From a virus, in the IMG/VR virus record IMGVR_UViG_3300005096_000078, positions 1-33,901 of that record: a stretch of 33,901 nucleotides of DNA; one strand, 5' to 3'. The notes under the pieces were generated by a model. That model ran no database searches, was not told the DNA's origin, and saw only the letters and a program-made list of their open reading frames with translations. Every line of letters begins with the position of its first letter. The stretch's first letter is position 1. Of the stretch, positions 15,960 to 23,456 are shown piece after piece. The position numbers and the translations under genes are program-made.

Positions 15960-16493
15960 TTATTGAATAATATTATCGTAATCAGCTTCGTTGCCAGTTC
16001 CATAATCGGGGCCAAAATTAATATATACTTCTGCTGGTTGTGTCCCACCATCGGGAGCCCAGACTGAATCTCCAAGCCTGATTGTGTGAGTCCAGCTTAC
16101 TAGCCACGTTAAATATCCTGCGAGCTCTGGTTTAAAATCGTCTTGAATAATATTCACGATCTTTGCAACGCCAACCTCCGGAACTCCCCATCGCCCGGCA
16201 CGGTAAATTGTGAGAGCAACCTGAGCTGCGAAATTTCTGGCCTGAAATTCGCCGTCATCTGCACCGGATATACGGCCTGAAATCTGGTCATAAATAATCC
16301 GAGCTTCCCAGCGCGTGATTAGGCAAAGTTGATCCTCGCCTGAGTCGTCGTCTTGCGCCATTTCTGGCAGCTCGATAAATACAGCAGGCAGTGTTATTTT
16401 CTTTTCTATGTGTGGATAAGCTCCGCACGTGGGTAGTGATGGTATGCCAGCTTTAATGCCTGCAACTATTGCGTCGTGTATTGCTGTTAACAT
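15960..16493 (-). CDS. tail terminator / completion-like protein
   Basis: The 177-residue product has the layout of phage tail-terminator proteins (lambda gpU, Mu gp37 types): MLTAIHDAIVAGIKAGIPSL, then an IELPEMAQDDDSGEDQ segment, QISGRISGADDGEFQARNFA and a C-terminal LTWLVSWTHTIRLGDSVW. Position between the Z-like and gpV genes supports this role. The exact family is inferred, not certain. Confidence 0.7.
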   Translation of the reverse strand: MLTAIHDAIVAGIKAGIPSLPTCGAYPHIEKKITLPAVFIELPEMAQDDDSGEDQLCLITRWEARIIYDQISGRISGADDGEFQARNFAAQVALTIYRAGRWGVPEVGVAKIVNIIQDDFKPELAGYLTWLVSWTHTIRLGDSVWAPDGGTQPAEVYINFGPDYGTGNEADYDNIIQ

Positions 16494-16510
16494 TTTTCAC
16501 CTTTTATAAT

Positions 16511-16539
16511 CGGTTCGATAAGGCTGATCCGACTGATTT
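16511..16539 (-). repeat. GATC 9 bp repeat, copy 5 (degenerate)
   Basis: The plus strand reads CGGTTCGATA, AGGCTGATC, CGACTGATT in 9-10 bp steps between two tail genes. It is the most degenerate copy. Confidence 0.65.
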
Positions 16540-16546
16540 TTATTTT

Positions 16547-17170
16547 TTACGAAAACCAGCCTAAAGCAAATTTAAGTTGATGCTCAAATCGCTGCTCGAA
16601 TTTGTATGCTGCCAGCTTTTCGTATTTCGGAAGGATTTCTTCCATTTCTTTTTCAATGGGTACTGTCATTAAAATTACCGGAAAGAGCTTTTTGCCCATT
16701 CGTCTCCAGATTTTTGTCTCTGAAGAATATATTTTCGCCATAAATGCACCTGCGAAATATCGGGTCCCAACCTTAACCCCTCCACCACGGCTTCTGTCCC
16801 AAGTAGTATTTTTACCAAAACTGAGCCAATGCGCTGGCATAGGATTAACTCCTACCCAAAGTATTGCGAGGTTCGACCAGGCTGATACTGCATTTCTATT
16901 TCCGCGCCGGAAACGTGGCTTGAGTAATTTACGTTCTATACCGGTCTTTAGTGACAGCTCTTTTCGGAGTTGTGTTTGTAACCAGTTACGAGTTTCTTTA
17001 GCTGCTCTATTTATCGCCATATAAATTTGTTTTGTATTTGCTATGAGATTAATTTTTTTCATCATGTCATCAATATTGTGTGTTATGTACAAATCTGACG
17101 GCGGAACCTTGAATACAACATCAGTGGAAGCATGCGAACGATTTGCTGGATCTGAATAATCGATATTCAT
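16547..17170 (-). CDS. minor tail protein Z-like (tail completion)
   Basis: A basic 207-residue protein similar in pattern to lambda gpZ-type minor tail proteins: a helical segment with AINRAAKETRNWLQTQLRKE, LKPRFRRGNR, AILWVGVNPMPAHWLSFG, then RYFAGAFMAKI and GKKLFPVILMTVPIEKEME. In lambda gpZ acts in tail completion at the head-proximal end. Position after the neck gene fits. The assignment rests on motif order, without a search. Confidence 0.75.
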   Translation of the reverse strand: MNIDYSDPANRSHASTDVVFKVPPSDLYITHNIDDMMKKINLIANTKQIYMAINRAAKETRNWLQTQLRKELSLKTGIERKLLKPRFRRGNRNAVSAWSNLAILWVGVNPMPAHWLSFGKNTTWDRSRGGGVKVGTRYFAGAFMAKIYSSETKIWRRMGKKLFPVILMTVPIEKEMEEILPKYEKLAAYKFEQRFEHQLKFALGWFS

Positions 17171-17174
17171 GTTC

Positions 17175-17501
17175 TTACGCTTGCACTCTCAAGTGAGCTA
17201 CTGTCATTCCGCCACTATCAGTCAATGAGCCGTCTTGCTCAACCCTGATGACTTCGTAAATAACAGAATCAATTTCAATTTCGTCGCCTTCCAGAAGATT
17301 TGCAGATGATGTTTGGAAGCTAAATTTTACTGACTGCATCTCAATCGGCACTCCACCCATGTTCACACCAAGAAATGGACTGTCGAAAAGCCCGCGGAGG
17401 ATGTAGGGAACCCCACTTGTAGCTGGAGGTGTAACGATTACCTCGATTCCGAAATCGTTAAATATCACCACATCAAGATCCAGCTCCATTTGGTCAGCCA
17501 T
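17175..17501 (-). CDS. head-tail joining protein (lambda FII-like)
   Basis: I choose the ATG at 17501 (MADQMELDLDVVIFNDFGIE) because GGGAG lies 7-8 nt upstream; the product is 108 residues. It has the neck-protein pattern FNDFGIEVIV, then a mid-domain and a C-terminal IDSVIYEVIRVEQDGSLTDS. The frame stays open upstream to an ATG at 17630 which follows the fibre stop, giving 43 extra residues (YGHEVDTAKTTYFAKHKAYI). That longer form is possible but lacks a good ribosome site. Confidence 0.75.
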   Translation of the reverse strand: MADQMELDLDVVIFNDFGIEVIVTPPATSGVPYILRGLFDSPFLGVNMGGVPIEMQSVKFSFQTSSANLLEGDEIEIDSVIYEVIRVEQDGSLTDSGGMTVAHLRVQA

Positions 17502-17631
17502 CTTACTTCTCCCGTTTGCTACTAACGCTGCAAGTGCATATGCTGCAAATGTAACGTCAATATAAGCTTTATGTTTAGCAAAATAAGTTGTTTTTGCAGT
17601 ATCAACTTCATGCCCGTAAAAAACGATCATT

Positions 17632-19464
17632 TTACAGGTCCGTTTTAAACATCACGTATGTTGCCCGAGCGCCTGGTGCAGTGAATTTCCATGTGACCCA
17701 ATCACCATTTGTATCAGCTGCCGATGGATCAATTATGTAGGTTCCACCACTAACCTCAGTTACTGGGTTTGTCATTGCTACATAAGGTGCGCTGGCAATA
17801 GCTACTTCTGCAGTTACAGTGAGTCCAGGTAGTGGCGATATATTGTCGGCAGCATCGATCATATTGAATTTGAAACCTGTGAAGGCTGTGTTTTTCTTTA
17901 TCCCACCTGACGGAATTGCTACCAACCCTGCCCCAGCAGTGCCGATGTTGTTTCTTATGGCTTCGGTGCTATCGGTTGCACCGTCGAATGTCCCGACTAT
18001 TGTGTTTTCAGCTTCGTTGATCTCACTTGGAGCGTTGGCTCCGGACACGCCCGAATCAGAGCGGAAGAGGGCTTGGAAAAAGCCTTTAACCGTGTTTAGG
18101 CCGGTTCCTGCAAAGTCACCTATCCGGCCTAAAATTGCCGCGAGCTGTGTTGAGTTAGCGTCGATATCGGCTGTTATCTGTGTTACGGTTGGTGCGGTGC
18201 CTGCTGGGTCCGGAACAGTAGTATTCGGTGCGTAGTTTGGCTGTGAGGCTGCTAAAACTACATTTGAGGTATCAACATCTATACTTAATGCATGCGACTG
18301 GACTTCCTCGCCGAAAGATGCTGCTAGTACATGATCAGCCTTTGGCTCGTCCCATACAGCATCGGCGATGGTTGCGGCTGATGCACCGGTACCGCTTGGA
18401 GCGTTTGCAAGGGCAGCAACCGTGTACACTGACACGCCTGCATCACTCTCGACGAGCTCATTAAGTAGCGCAGTTAAAACGCCTGGCTTGAGGTCAGGGT
18501 CATAATCTACAGCGAGCAGGTGGTCAAGGTGGATGGCCACTAAGGCATCGTTGACTTTTGCCTGCACACTTGCATCCCATGCAGCATTCCAGGGCTGATC
18601 GGTGAGTGATATTCCGGCAGTTCCAGTGTTGACCCTTAGAGCTTCTACGCTATCGGTTGCACCGTCGAATGTTCCAGTGATTGTGTTCTCAGCTTCGTTA
18701 ACCTCACTTGGAGTGTTTGCTCCTGATACGCCGGTGTCAGAGCGGAAGAGGGCTTGGAAAAAGCCTTTGACTGTATTAAGTCCTGTTCCGGCAAAGTCAC
18801 CTACCCGTGCGAGGATAGTGTCCTGGTTTGTTATTGTTGCTGCTGATGCATGTAGATTTGTTACATCAGTAACAATGACTACGGCTCCAGATAATGTTTC
18901 GATTGCTCCTGCAGAAACTATGTCGGATGCGGGGATGTCATTAAAGCCGGTAATCTCAACATCTTTAGCTAATGTACCTCCTGCATTATCTAAGTCCACC
19001 CCGGCCTGGCCAGCTAAATTGATGCCAAGTAGGTTTGCGGGGGTTGCAGAGCGGGTAAGCTGGGCATTGCCGTAGCTTGTATGAGCAACAATATCATAGA
19101 TATCTTTTTCGGTGTTATCTATGAGCTGAATCTCAAGCGGCAAATAAGCCATGTTTGTAGCGCCTTTTAGATCTATTCCAACTTGATCAGCTCCAGTAGC
19201 TAATGCAGCGTCTGGGACACCAAGTTGATATCTACCAGGCATATTAGTTGCATCAAGTTCAATAAACCCTCCACTTACCCACGTACCAAGGGTCATTGTT
19301 GCTAAAGTGATCGCAGTTGCAGAAGCTGCTCCACTCCGATAATAGTAAGCAGTTATATCGCTATACAATACCCCAGCCAACCCAGCGCCTGTTGTTGAGG
19401 ATGAGTCACTGATAAAAATTTCAACCAGCTTTGATGTCGTTCCCTTTTTAATCTCTAGTTTCAT
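17632..19464 (-). CDS. fibre-like structural protein with duplicated module, 610 aa
   Basis: The N-terminal ~115 residues (MKLEIKKGTTSKLVEIFISD, then DITAYYYRSG and MPGRYQLGVP) form an Ig-like or BppU-like beta domain; this is a pattern match only. Two copies of an ~80-residue module follow, each with GDFAGTGLNTVKGFFQALFR and NTITGTFDGATDS-type sequence, encoded by DNA repeats at 17968-18126 and 18649-18809. The C-terminal ~90 residues are another beta domain (PLPGLTVTAEVAIASAPYVA). Lying near the capsid genes rather than after gpI, it could be a head fibre or an extra adhesin. Confidence 0.7.
   Translation of the reverse strand: MKLEIKKGTTSKLVEIFISDSSSTTGAGLAGVLYSDITAYYYRSGAASATAITLATMTLGTWVSGGFIELDATNMPGRYQLGVPDAALATGADQVGIDLKGATNMAYLPLEIQLIDNTEKDIYDIVAHTSYGNAQLTRSATPANLLGINLAGQAGVDLDNAGGTLAKDVEITGFNDIPASDIVSAGAIETLSGAVVIVTDVTNLHASAATITNQDTILARVGDFAGTGLNTVKGFFQALFRSDTGVSGANTPSEVNEAENTITGTFDGATDSVEALRVNTGTAGISLTDQPWNAAWDASVQAKVNDALVAIHLDHLLAVDYDPDLKPGVLTALLNELVESDAGVSVYTVAALANAPSGTGASAATIADAVWDEPKADHVLAASFGEEVQSHALSIDVDTSNVVLAASQPNYAPNTTVPDPAGTAPTVTQITADIDANSTQLAAILGRIGDFAGTGLNTVKGFFQALFRSDSGVSGANAPSEINEAENTIVGTFDGATDSTEAIRNNIGTAGAGLVAIPSGGIKKNTAFTGFKFNMIDAADNISPLPGLTVTAEVAIASAPYVAMTNPVTEVSGGTYIIDPSAADTNGDWVTWKFTAPGARATYVMFKTDL
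17968..18126 (-). repeat. intragenic repeat, copy 2 of the fibre module
   Basis: This segment is highly similar to 18649-18809, sharing long stretches such as GCGGAAGAGGGCTTGGAAAA. It encodes the second copy of the GTGLNTVKGFFQALFRSD module. Confidence 0.85.
18649..18809 (-). repeat. intragenic repeat, copy 1 of the fibre module
   Basis: First copy (in translation order) of the duplicated module of the 610-residue protein. Differences from the second copy are mostly synonymous or conservative, which suggests selection on both. Confidence 0.85.
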
Positions 19465-19467
19465 TTT

Positions 19468-20241
19468 TTAACCTAATGGATTCCATGTCATTTGGCCTTG
19501 TCCTCCAAGGCCGTTTAGATTGTGGTAGCGTGATATTCTTCCGGTCAATGTCGGTGCAACATAAAACCATGCCGGGCTAAATGTTTGCTCGAACATTGCA
19601 TACTCATTTTTATTCAATACAAAAATGTCAGGAACAGTGTCAACCCATAAAAAAACATAATCTAGAGATCCATTCCAAAACTCAGAATTATTACCAAGCC
19701 TACCTATGTCAAAATCGTTAGCAATATCAGCATATGATCCTTCTGGAGTAACTCGTCCTTTTTCAACTCCGTCAATGTAAACTATCAAGTCTGTCCCATC
19801 ATAGACACCAGCAAAAGTATGTTCTTCGTTTATACTGATATCATGAGCAACCGAAACCCTATCATTAGTTGTAAAGCTATTTAAAATAAACTCAATATTT
19901 GTTGACGTAAGTCGTAGAGCTACCTCTGTGGACTGGGACATTACATCCCCAGTCACGCTCAAATCATAAATGGATCCTTTAGCGAATATAGCAATTGGTC
20001 TATTCCCTCCGCATGAGATATCAGATATCTGAATATAATCATCAACACCATCAAACAGCAATCCACCCCCTGCCCATGCGGACGTGTTGTCCATCTTTAC
20101 AAAAGTTCCATGATTTCCGTTCATACTTAGGTCAAAAATACGCCCTCCGGTCCCCTCATTAAATAACCAACACCCAACAAGCCCCTTTGCCAGTGGATGT
20201 GCTAAATTTAATCGTGTCCCTCTGATTGGTTTAATTGGCAT
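19468..20241 (-). CDS. LamG / concanavalin A-like domain protein, 257 aa
   Basis: A LamG-type carbohydrate-binding fold occupies about residues 20-215. Key pieces are GLVGCWLFNEGTGGRIFDLS, MNGNHGT, GGGLLFDGVDDYIQISD, EHTFAGVYDGTDLIVYIDGV and FDIGRLGNNSEFWNGSLDYV. Such domains on phage particles bind sugars at the cell surface. The C-terminal ~40 residues (FSPAWFYVAPTLTGRISRYH) may attach it to the virion. It lies in a block of adhesin-like genes between capsid and neck genes. Confidence 0.85.
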   Translation of the reverse strand: MPIKPIRGTRLNLAHPLAKGLVGCWLFNEGTGGRIFDLSMNGNHGTFVKMDNTSAWAGGGLLFDGVDDYIQISDISCGGNRPIAIFAKGSIYDLSVTGDVMSQSTEVALRLTSTNIEFILNSFTTNDRVSVAHDISINEEHTFAGVYDGTDLIVYIDGVEKGRVTPEGSYADIANDFDIGRLGNNSEFWNGSLDYVFLWVDTVPDIFVLNKNEYAMFEQTFSPAWFYVAPTLTGRISRYHNLNGLGGQGQMTWNPLG

Positions 20242-20250
20242 TACTAAAAC

Positions 20251-20652
20251 CTAAGTAATATCCCATCTGGAGGCTTTATATGAGCATCTCACATCATGAG
20301 AGTCAGTTGATCCTGTTTGTACGAATCCAACTCTAATATGTGGCGGTGGATTTACTATTTCTATCTCCAACTGACTTGGATCAGTTGCGTTATCGATTGG
20401 AATTGAATATGCTGGTATGTTTGTCCAGCTCACCCCAGCATCTGGCGAAGAGTACACCCTGAACTCAACACTGTCTGTAGGCAAGGGATCGAAATCAACC
20501 TCTGGCCACAAAACAAGAAGATCGTATCCATTGGTTTCAAGGTCTACAGTAGAACTGTACTCCTCTGTAACCCCAGATAAGGTTGTAAAGGTCGGTGTTC
20601 CATCCCCTTCAATCCATATTTGCGGTGTCCAGACTCGTTTAGCTATAGCCAT
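20251..20652 (-). CDS. beta-sandwich virion-associated protein, 133 aa
   Basis: A small, beta-rich protein (AKRVWTPQIWIEGDGTPTF, DLLVLWPEVDFDPLPTDSVE, HIRVGFVQTGSTDSHDVRCS). The alternating pattern and Asp/Ser/Thr content suggest an Ig-like or jelly-roll fold. It sits 9 nt upstream of the LamG gene and may be a capsid decoration or adhesin subunit; this is inferred from context. The family is not recognised. Confidence 0.6.
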   Translation of the reverse strand: MAIAKRVWTPQIWIEGDGTPTFTTLSGVTEEYSSTVDLETNGYDLLVLWPEVDFDPLPTDSVEFRVYSSPDAGVSWTNIPAYSIPIDNATDPSQLEIEIVNPPPHIRVGFVQTGSTDSHDVRCSYKASRWDIT

Positions 20653-20677
20653 TTTGTCCCCTTAATTTTATCAAATA

Positions 20678-20766
20678 AATCATGCGCGGAGGATCAGTCA
20701 CCCCGATAACTCCATTACTAAAAATAGCTAATAGCTCGTATTTTCATTCTATTTTTACGCATGATT
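20678..20766 (-). other. structured intergenic element with nested inverted repeats
   Basis: A 9 bp outer inverted repeat (AATCATGCG/CGCATGATT) encloses a second perfect 8 bp repeat (AAAAATAG/CTATTTTT). A GGAG/CTCC pair with ATC/GAT can form another helix, so the transcript could fold as a three-way junction. It fills most of the 112-base gap between two genes. It has no T tract of a classical terminator at its 3' end. Confidence 0.6.
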
Positions 20767-21121
20767 AAACAACATTCCTCTCAAATCCCCAGCCCCAATA
20801 ACGTCTGCGAAGGACGTTTTGAACATGCATAACAGTTAAACTGTACTCGGCATCAAGTCGTGTTCTTTTGGTTGAATTGGGAATACCTCTATTAGTCCTG
20901 AAACTTATTACATGTTCGACTAAAGTCCCAGCAACTAACGCATTAGCTTCTATGGTGGAGATTGAGGCGAGAACACTTGTCTTCACCTTGTCAACATCTT
21001 CAACCAAGCAAGCTGACAAGGTTTTGTTTGCAAGATTACTCTGAGTTGGTACAGATATATGCATTACAACCTTAAGCCTGCGCCCATTGTCTGATGCCTC
21101 TAAAACATGGTAGTCTGACAT
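20765..21121 (-). CDS. hypothetical protein, 118 aa
   Basis: A soluble mixed alpha/beta protein (MSDYHVLEASDNGRRLKVVM, then SISTIEANALVAGTLVEHVI). The C-terminus is basic and aromatic (NVLRRRYWGWGFERNVV). It has no membrane segment. The stop lies at the edge of the structured element at 20678-20766. Its location between holin-like and adhesin genes suggests a virion or lysis accessory role, but nothing more can be said. Confidence 0.65.
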   Translation of the reverse strand: MSDYHVLEASDNGRRLKVVMHISVPTQSNLANKTLSACLVEDVDKVKTSVLASISTIEANALVAGTLVEHVISFRTNRGIPNSTKRTRLDAEYSLTVMHVQNVLRRRYWGWGFERNVV

Positions 21122-21138
21122 GAATTCCCCTTAACTGA

Positions 21139-21477
21139 CTATGGTATTCTTTTTGTTATTCCACTACGTAGGAAAATAAGGCCAAGTCCATTCAGGATGG
21201 CGGGCATTGCCTGTGTGTAATCCATCCTGCCGGTTACTACGCCCAATAATCCAAATAATGCAGTTATCCCGCCAGCTAAATAGGTCTTCTTACCTTGCAG
21301 GATTGACAGTGGAGCTGAGAGCTTCTCGGATATGTCTTTGCGGAAAAATCCGAGGGCGATTGCGTTTACAATCAGCGGGACTCCGATGTTGTAGTCCATC
21401 TTTCCGAGTGCGATCGCAACTATGGCAAATAGCACTGTGAGAATTGCTGTTATATATGTTTTTTTACCTTCAAGCAT
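21139..21477 (-). CDS. holin-like membrane protein with internal duplication, 112 aa
   Basis: The ATG at 21477 has GGAGG seven nt upstream and starts MLEGKKTYITAILTVLFAIV. The protein consists of two similar halves of about 50 residues, each beginning L(E/Q)GKKTY and containing two hydrophobic helices separated by a GKMDY/GRMDY turn. Four transmembrane helices are thus predicted. Adjacent to the lysin gene, it is a good holin candidate, although such small duplicated membrane proteins are not proven holins. Confidence 0.7.
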   Translation of the reverse strand: MLEGKKTYITAILTVLFAIVAIALGKMDYNIGVPLIVNAIALGFFRKDISEKLSAPLSILQGKKTYLAGGITALFGLLGVVTGRMDYTQAMPAILNGLGLIFLRSGITKRIP

Positions 21478-21478
21478 T

Positions 21479-21922
21479 TTATTCCTCCAGAAAAAATTTA
21501 TGTCGGCCGATGTTTCTGACAAAGATCATTTTGTCGGCCCATTTTGGTGTTTCAATGTAATTTGCAAAATAATGTGTAGCTGCTCCTACGTTTGATTTTA
21601 CCCATTTGCCGAGCAGCCCTAGAGCTACCCAGTAACATTCTTTCAGTATATCGTTTTTTTCGAGTTCGTCTTTGAATTTTAGAGCTATAAGTTCAAGCTT
21701 CTCACGATTTGGATCATTCAGATTGAACGCGCTGAATTGCCAAGGCTTTAAAATTGCTGTTTTGACTGTAGCGCCAAACCAGCCACCCCTTGCAACTCTA
21801 TTTAGAATTACTGAGCCTACCCCGAGTTTGCCATCTACAGACTCGCCGCGTGCTTCTCCGTAAATTGCTAAGGCAAGCAGTTCTTTGTCGTCGAGGGATT
21901 CAAAGTTTTTATTGTTCGTCAT
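21479..21922 (-). CDS. SleB/CwlJ-type cell wall hydrolase (endolysin)
   Basis: This 147-residue hydrolase starts at ATG 21922 (MTNNKNFESLDDKELLALAI) with AAGGTG upstream; the frame is open further but lacks a ribosome site. The family signature ALAIYGEARGESVDGKLGVG with SVILNRVARGGWFG places it in the SleB/CwlJ family of cell-wall hydrolases; the Glu in YGEARGE is the likely catalytic acid. QFSAFNLNDPNR and GAATHYFANYIETPKWA also match. It should cleave peptidoglycan at lysis. No signal peptide is present, so a holin is needed for export. Confidence 0.92.
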   Translation of the reverse strand: MTNNKNFESLDDKELLALAIYGEARGESVDGKLGVGSVILNRVARGGWFGATVKTAILKPWQFSAFNLNDPNREKLELIALKFKDELEKNDILKECYWVALGLLGKWVKSNVGAATHYFANYIETPKWADKMIFVRNIGRHKFFLEE

Positions 21923-22145
21923 TGTCACACCTTTTTGATTTAAGCACTGCAACGTCGATTGATATTTTTGCAAGCTTGTTATTTATTTCATTTAAGGCTG
22001 GCTGCAATAAGTCCCAATTTTTTTCGAGCTGCTTAATTGCCTGCTCGGTTTTGACGATCCTGGGCTTAAAGTTCAGTGTCGTAATTAAGGCTCCGAAAAC
22101 GACACCTACAAGTGAGCCCACAACGCCTGGTACCCAAGACTGCAT
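21909..22145 (-). CDS. membrane-anchored coiled-coil protein, 78 aa (lysis-associated?)
   Basis: An N-terminal transmembrane helix (WVPGVVGSLVGVVFGALITT, about residues 4-23) is followed by a coiled coil (VKTEQAIKQLEKNWDLLQPA to KISIDVAVLKSK). This topology fits a phage lysis accessory such as an inner-membrane spanin-like or lysin-regulating protein, but no lipoprotein partner is seen. It overlaps the lysin start by 14 nt. Confidence 0.7.
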   Translation of the reverse strand: MQSWVPGVVGSLVGVVFGALITTLNFKPRIVKTEQAIKQLEKNWDLLQPALNEINNKLAKISIDVAVLKSKRCDNDEQ

Positions 22146-22334
22146 TTATTCAACCTTATCTAACTTTGCTTCATCTACTGCTTTGCCCTTAGGCATTATT
22201 TCAATAGCACCTATTTCGGCGAGCTCGTTGGCTATTGTTTTTTCGCATTCCCAGATTGTCCCGGGCAATTGATACTTGCCGTAGACTTTTGGGTTGGTTA
22301 TTGATCTAACTGTTACCATTGTTCCTTTTGCCAT
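22146..22334 (-). CDS. small head-region protein, 62 aa
   Basis: A 62-residue protein (MAKGTMVTVRSITNPKVYGK) located immediately after the major capsid gene, where lambda carries FI. The sequence is beta-rich at first and charged at the end (KGKAVDEAKLDKVE). GGAGG precedes the start. It could be a packaging or head-maturation accessory protein; this rests only on location. Confidence 0.65.
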   Translation of the reverse strand: MAKGTMVTVRSITNPKVYGKYQLPGTIWECEKTIANELAEIGAIEIMPKGKAVDEAKLDKVE

Positions 22335-22353
22335 TGCTATTCCTCCAGGTCAT

Positions 22354-22395
22354 TGGATCGGACCGATCTGACTGATCAGTCCGATCTGACTGATT
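22354..22395 (-). repeat. GATC 9 bp repeat, copy 6 (longest)
   Basis: Between the capsid gene and the 62-residue gene the plus strand reads GGATC, GGACCGATC, TGACTGATC, AGTCCGATC, TGACTGATT, giving four GATC sites in 9 bp steps. It contains a perfect 12 bp palindrome GACTGATCAGTC and a GATCGG-A-CCGATC inverted repeat. Confidence 0.9.
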
Positions 22396-22403
22396 CTTGA
22401 AAT

Positions 22404-23441
22404 TTATACTACTTTTGCCGAGAAGAAAGCGTCCGATTGGTGTAGTGCCATGAGTGGGGCAGACTGTACCATGACCCATCGTACGGATGGATCTTTTACG
22501 GTCCATGACTTCGGGAATCTCTTTAGGGCAACCATGCCCTCGACATCGAGGTCCTGAATGGCTGCGTAATGCTTTGTGGCTCTGGCGCGTGTTGAACCGA
22601 GCCATATTTTGTCAGCAGGGACCATTGGCTTGACTAGATCGTCAACCGGATCTACATACCACTCACTGTATGTGTAGAGGTCTAGAGATAGCCCAGATTC
22701 TGTGATTGTTCCGAGGTAGGTTGCCCCATCGGCAATCATCTTTGGGTCGATCTGGCCGAGCGTAATACGGCGGGTGTCCAGTGATTTTGTAAACTGAGCG
22801 TTGCTTCGTAGCGCTTTCCAAGCGTCGAGGCCGAGAACTCCCCTCTCAATCACAAGCCCTGAATCCTGTGATACCATTGATGCCCAGTCGATCAGGTCAT
22901 CGAGAGGGGTACCGGCTGCATCAGTCCATAGGTCAGTGCCTACAAGTGTTACCTTGTGGGTAGCGGGCATGTCGAAATCTATCAGGTCGTTTATTCCGTC
23001 ACCGAGGACAGTGATAGTTCCGGAGTCAAGGGCCTGGGCGCACATCCATTCCTCACGGCGAGTTATTAAGTCGTCATGGTTTTTTAGATGTCTGCCAAGT
23101 GCAGCCTGGGCGCGTGCGACGGGGCTGTCTCCTGGTGCATATATGGTGTTCCCTGGTGAGCGCTTTAATAGGTCTTTCGGCTTAAGTGCTGACTTTGGCT
23201 TAACGTACGGAGGCTCATATGTGTGGGTTTTGTATCCCTCGAGGCCCACAACCTGCCCCTCTGCTGTCGGCTTCACGAATGCAGCCATTTTTCTCTTCCC
23301 ACGCACTATGTCGATGTCAACAAATGCTGTATCCGACACATCTTCAGATGTAAAAAACATGTCCCGAAGAAATGTTTTGGGCGGCAGCATCTGCTGTATT
23401 GCAAGCGCCATAGTTCTATAATCATAAATATCGATTGGCAT
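22404..23441 (-). CDS. major capsid protein (lambda gpE type)
   Basis: The 345-residue product matches lambda gpE-family capsid proteins: MPIDIYDYRTMALAIQQMLP, PKTFLRDMFFTSEDVSDTAF, AAFVKPTAEGQVVGLEGYKT, and C-terminal APLMALHQSDAFFSAKVV. Length is almost that of lambda gpE (341). With the gpD-like protein upstream it forms the icosahedral shell; the fold is HK97-like. Confidence 0.96.
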   Translation of the reverse strand: MPIDIYDYRTMALAIQQMLPPKTFLRDMFFTSEDVSDTAFVDIDIVRGKRKMAAFVKPTAEGQVVGLEGYKTHTYEPPYVKPKSALKPKDLLKRSPGNTIYAPGDSPVARAQAALGRHLKNHDDLITRREEWMCAQALDSGTITVLGDGINDLIDFDMPATHKVTLVGTDLWTDAAGTPLDDLIDWASMVSQDSGLVIERGVLGLDAWKALRSNAQFTKSLDTRRITLGQIDPKMIADGATYLGTITESGLSLDLYTYSEWYVDPVDDLVKPMVPADKIWLGSTRARATKHYAAIQDLDVEGMVALKRFPKSWTVKDPSVRWVMVQSAPLMALHQSDAFFSAKVV

Positions 23442-23456
23442 TTTATTTTATCCTCC

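Noticed and set aside
17502-17630. 43-codon N-terminal extension of the neck protein
   Set aside because: Not excluded, but the internal ATG at 17501 has a clear GGGAG site while the upstream one does not, so the shorter form was chosen.
22306-22605. 99-codon minus-strand frame ending in SDRTDQSDRSD
   Set aside because: Most of it overlaps the capsid gene in another frame and the tail is just the GATC repeat translated; it has no ribosome site.
22801-23421. 206-codon plus-strand frame
   Set aside because: Antisense to the major capsid gene, with no recognisable protein features.
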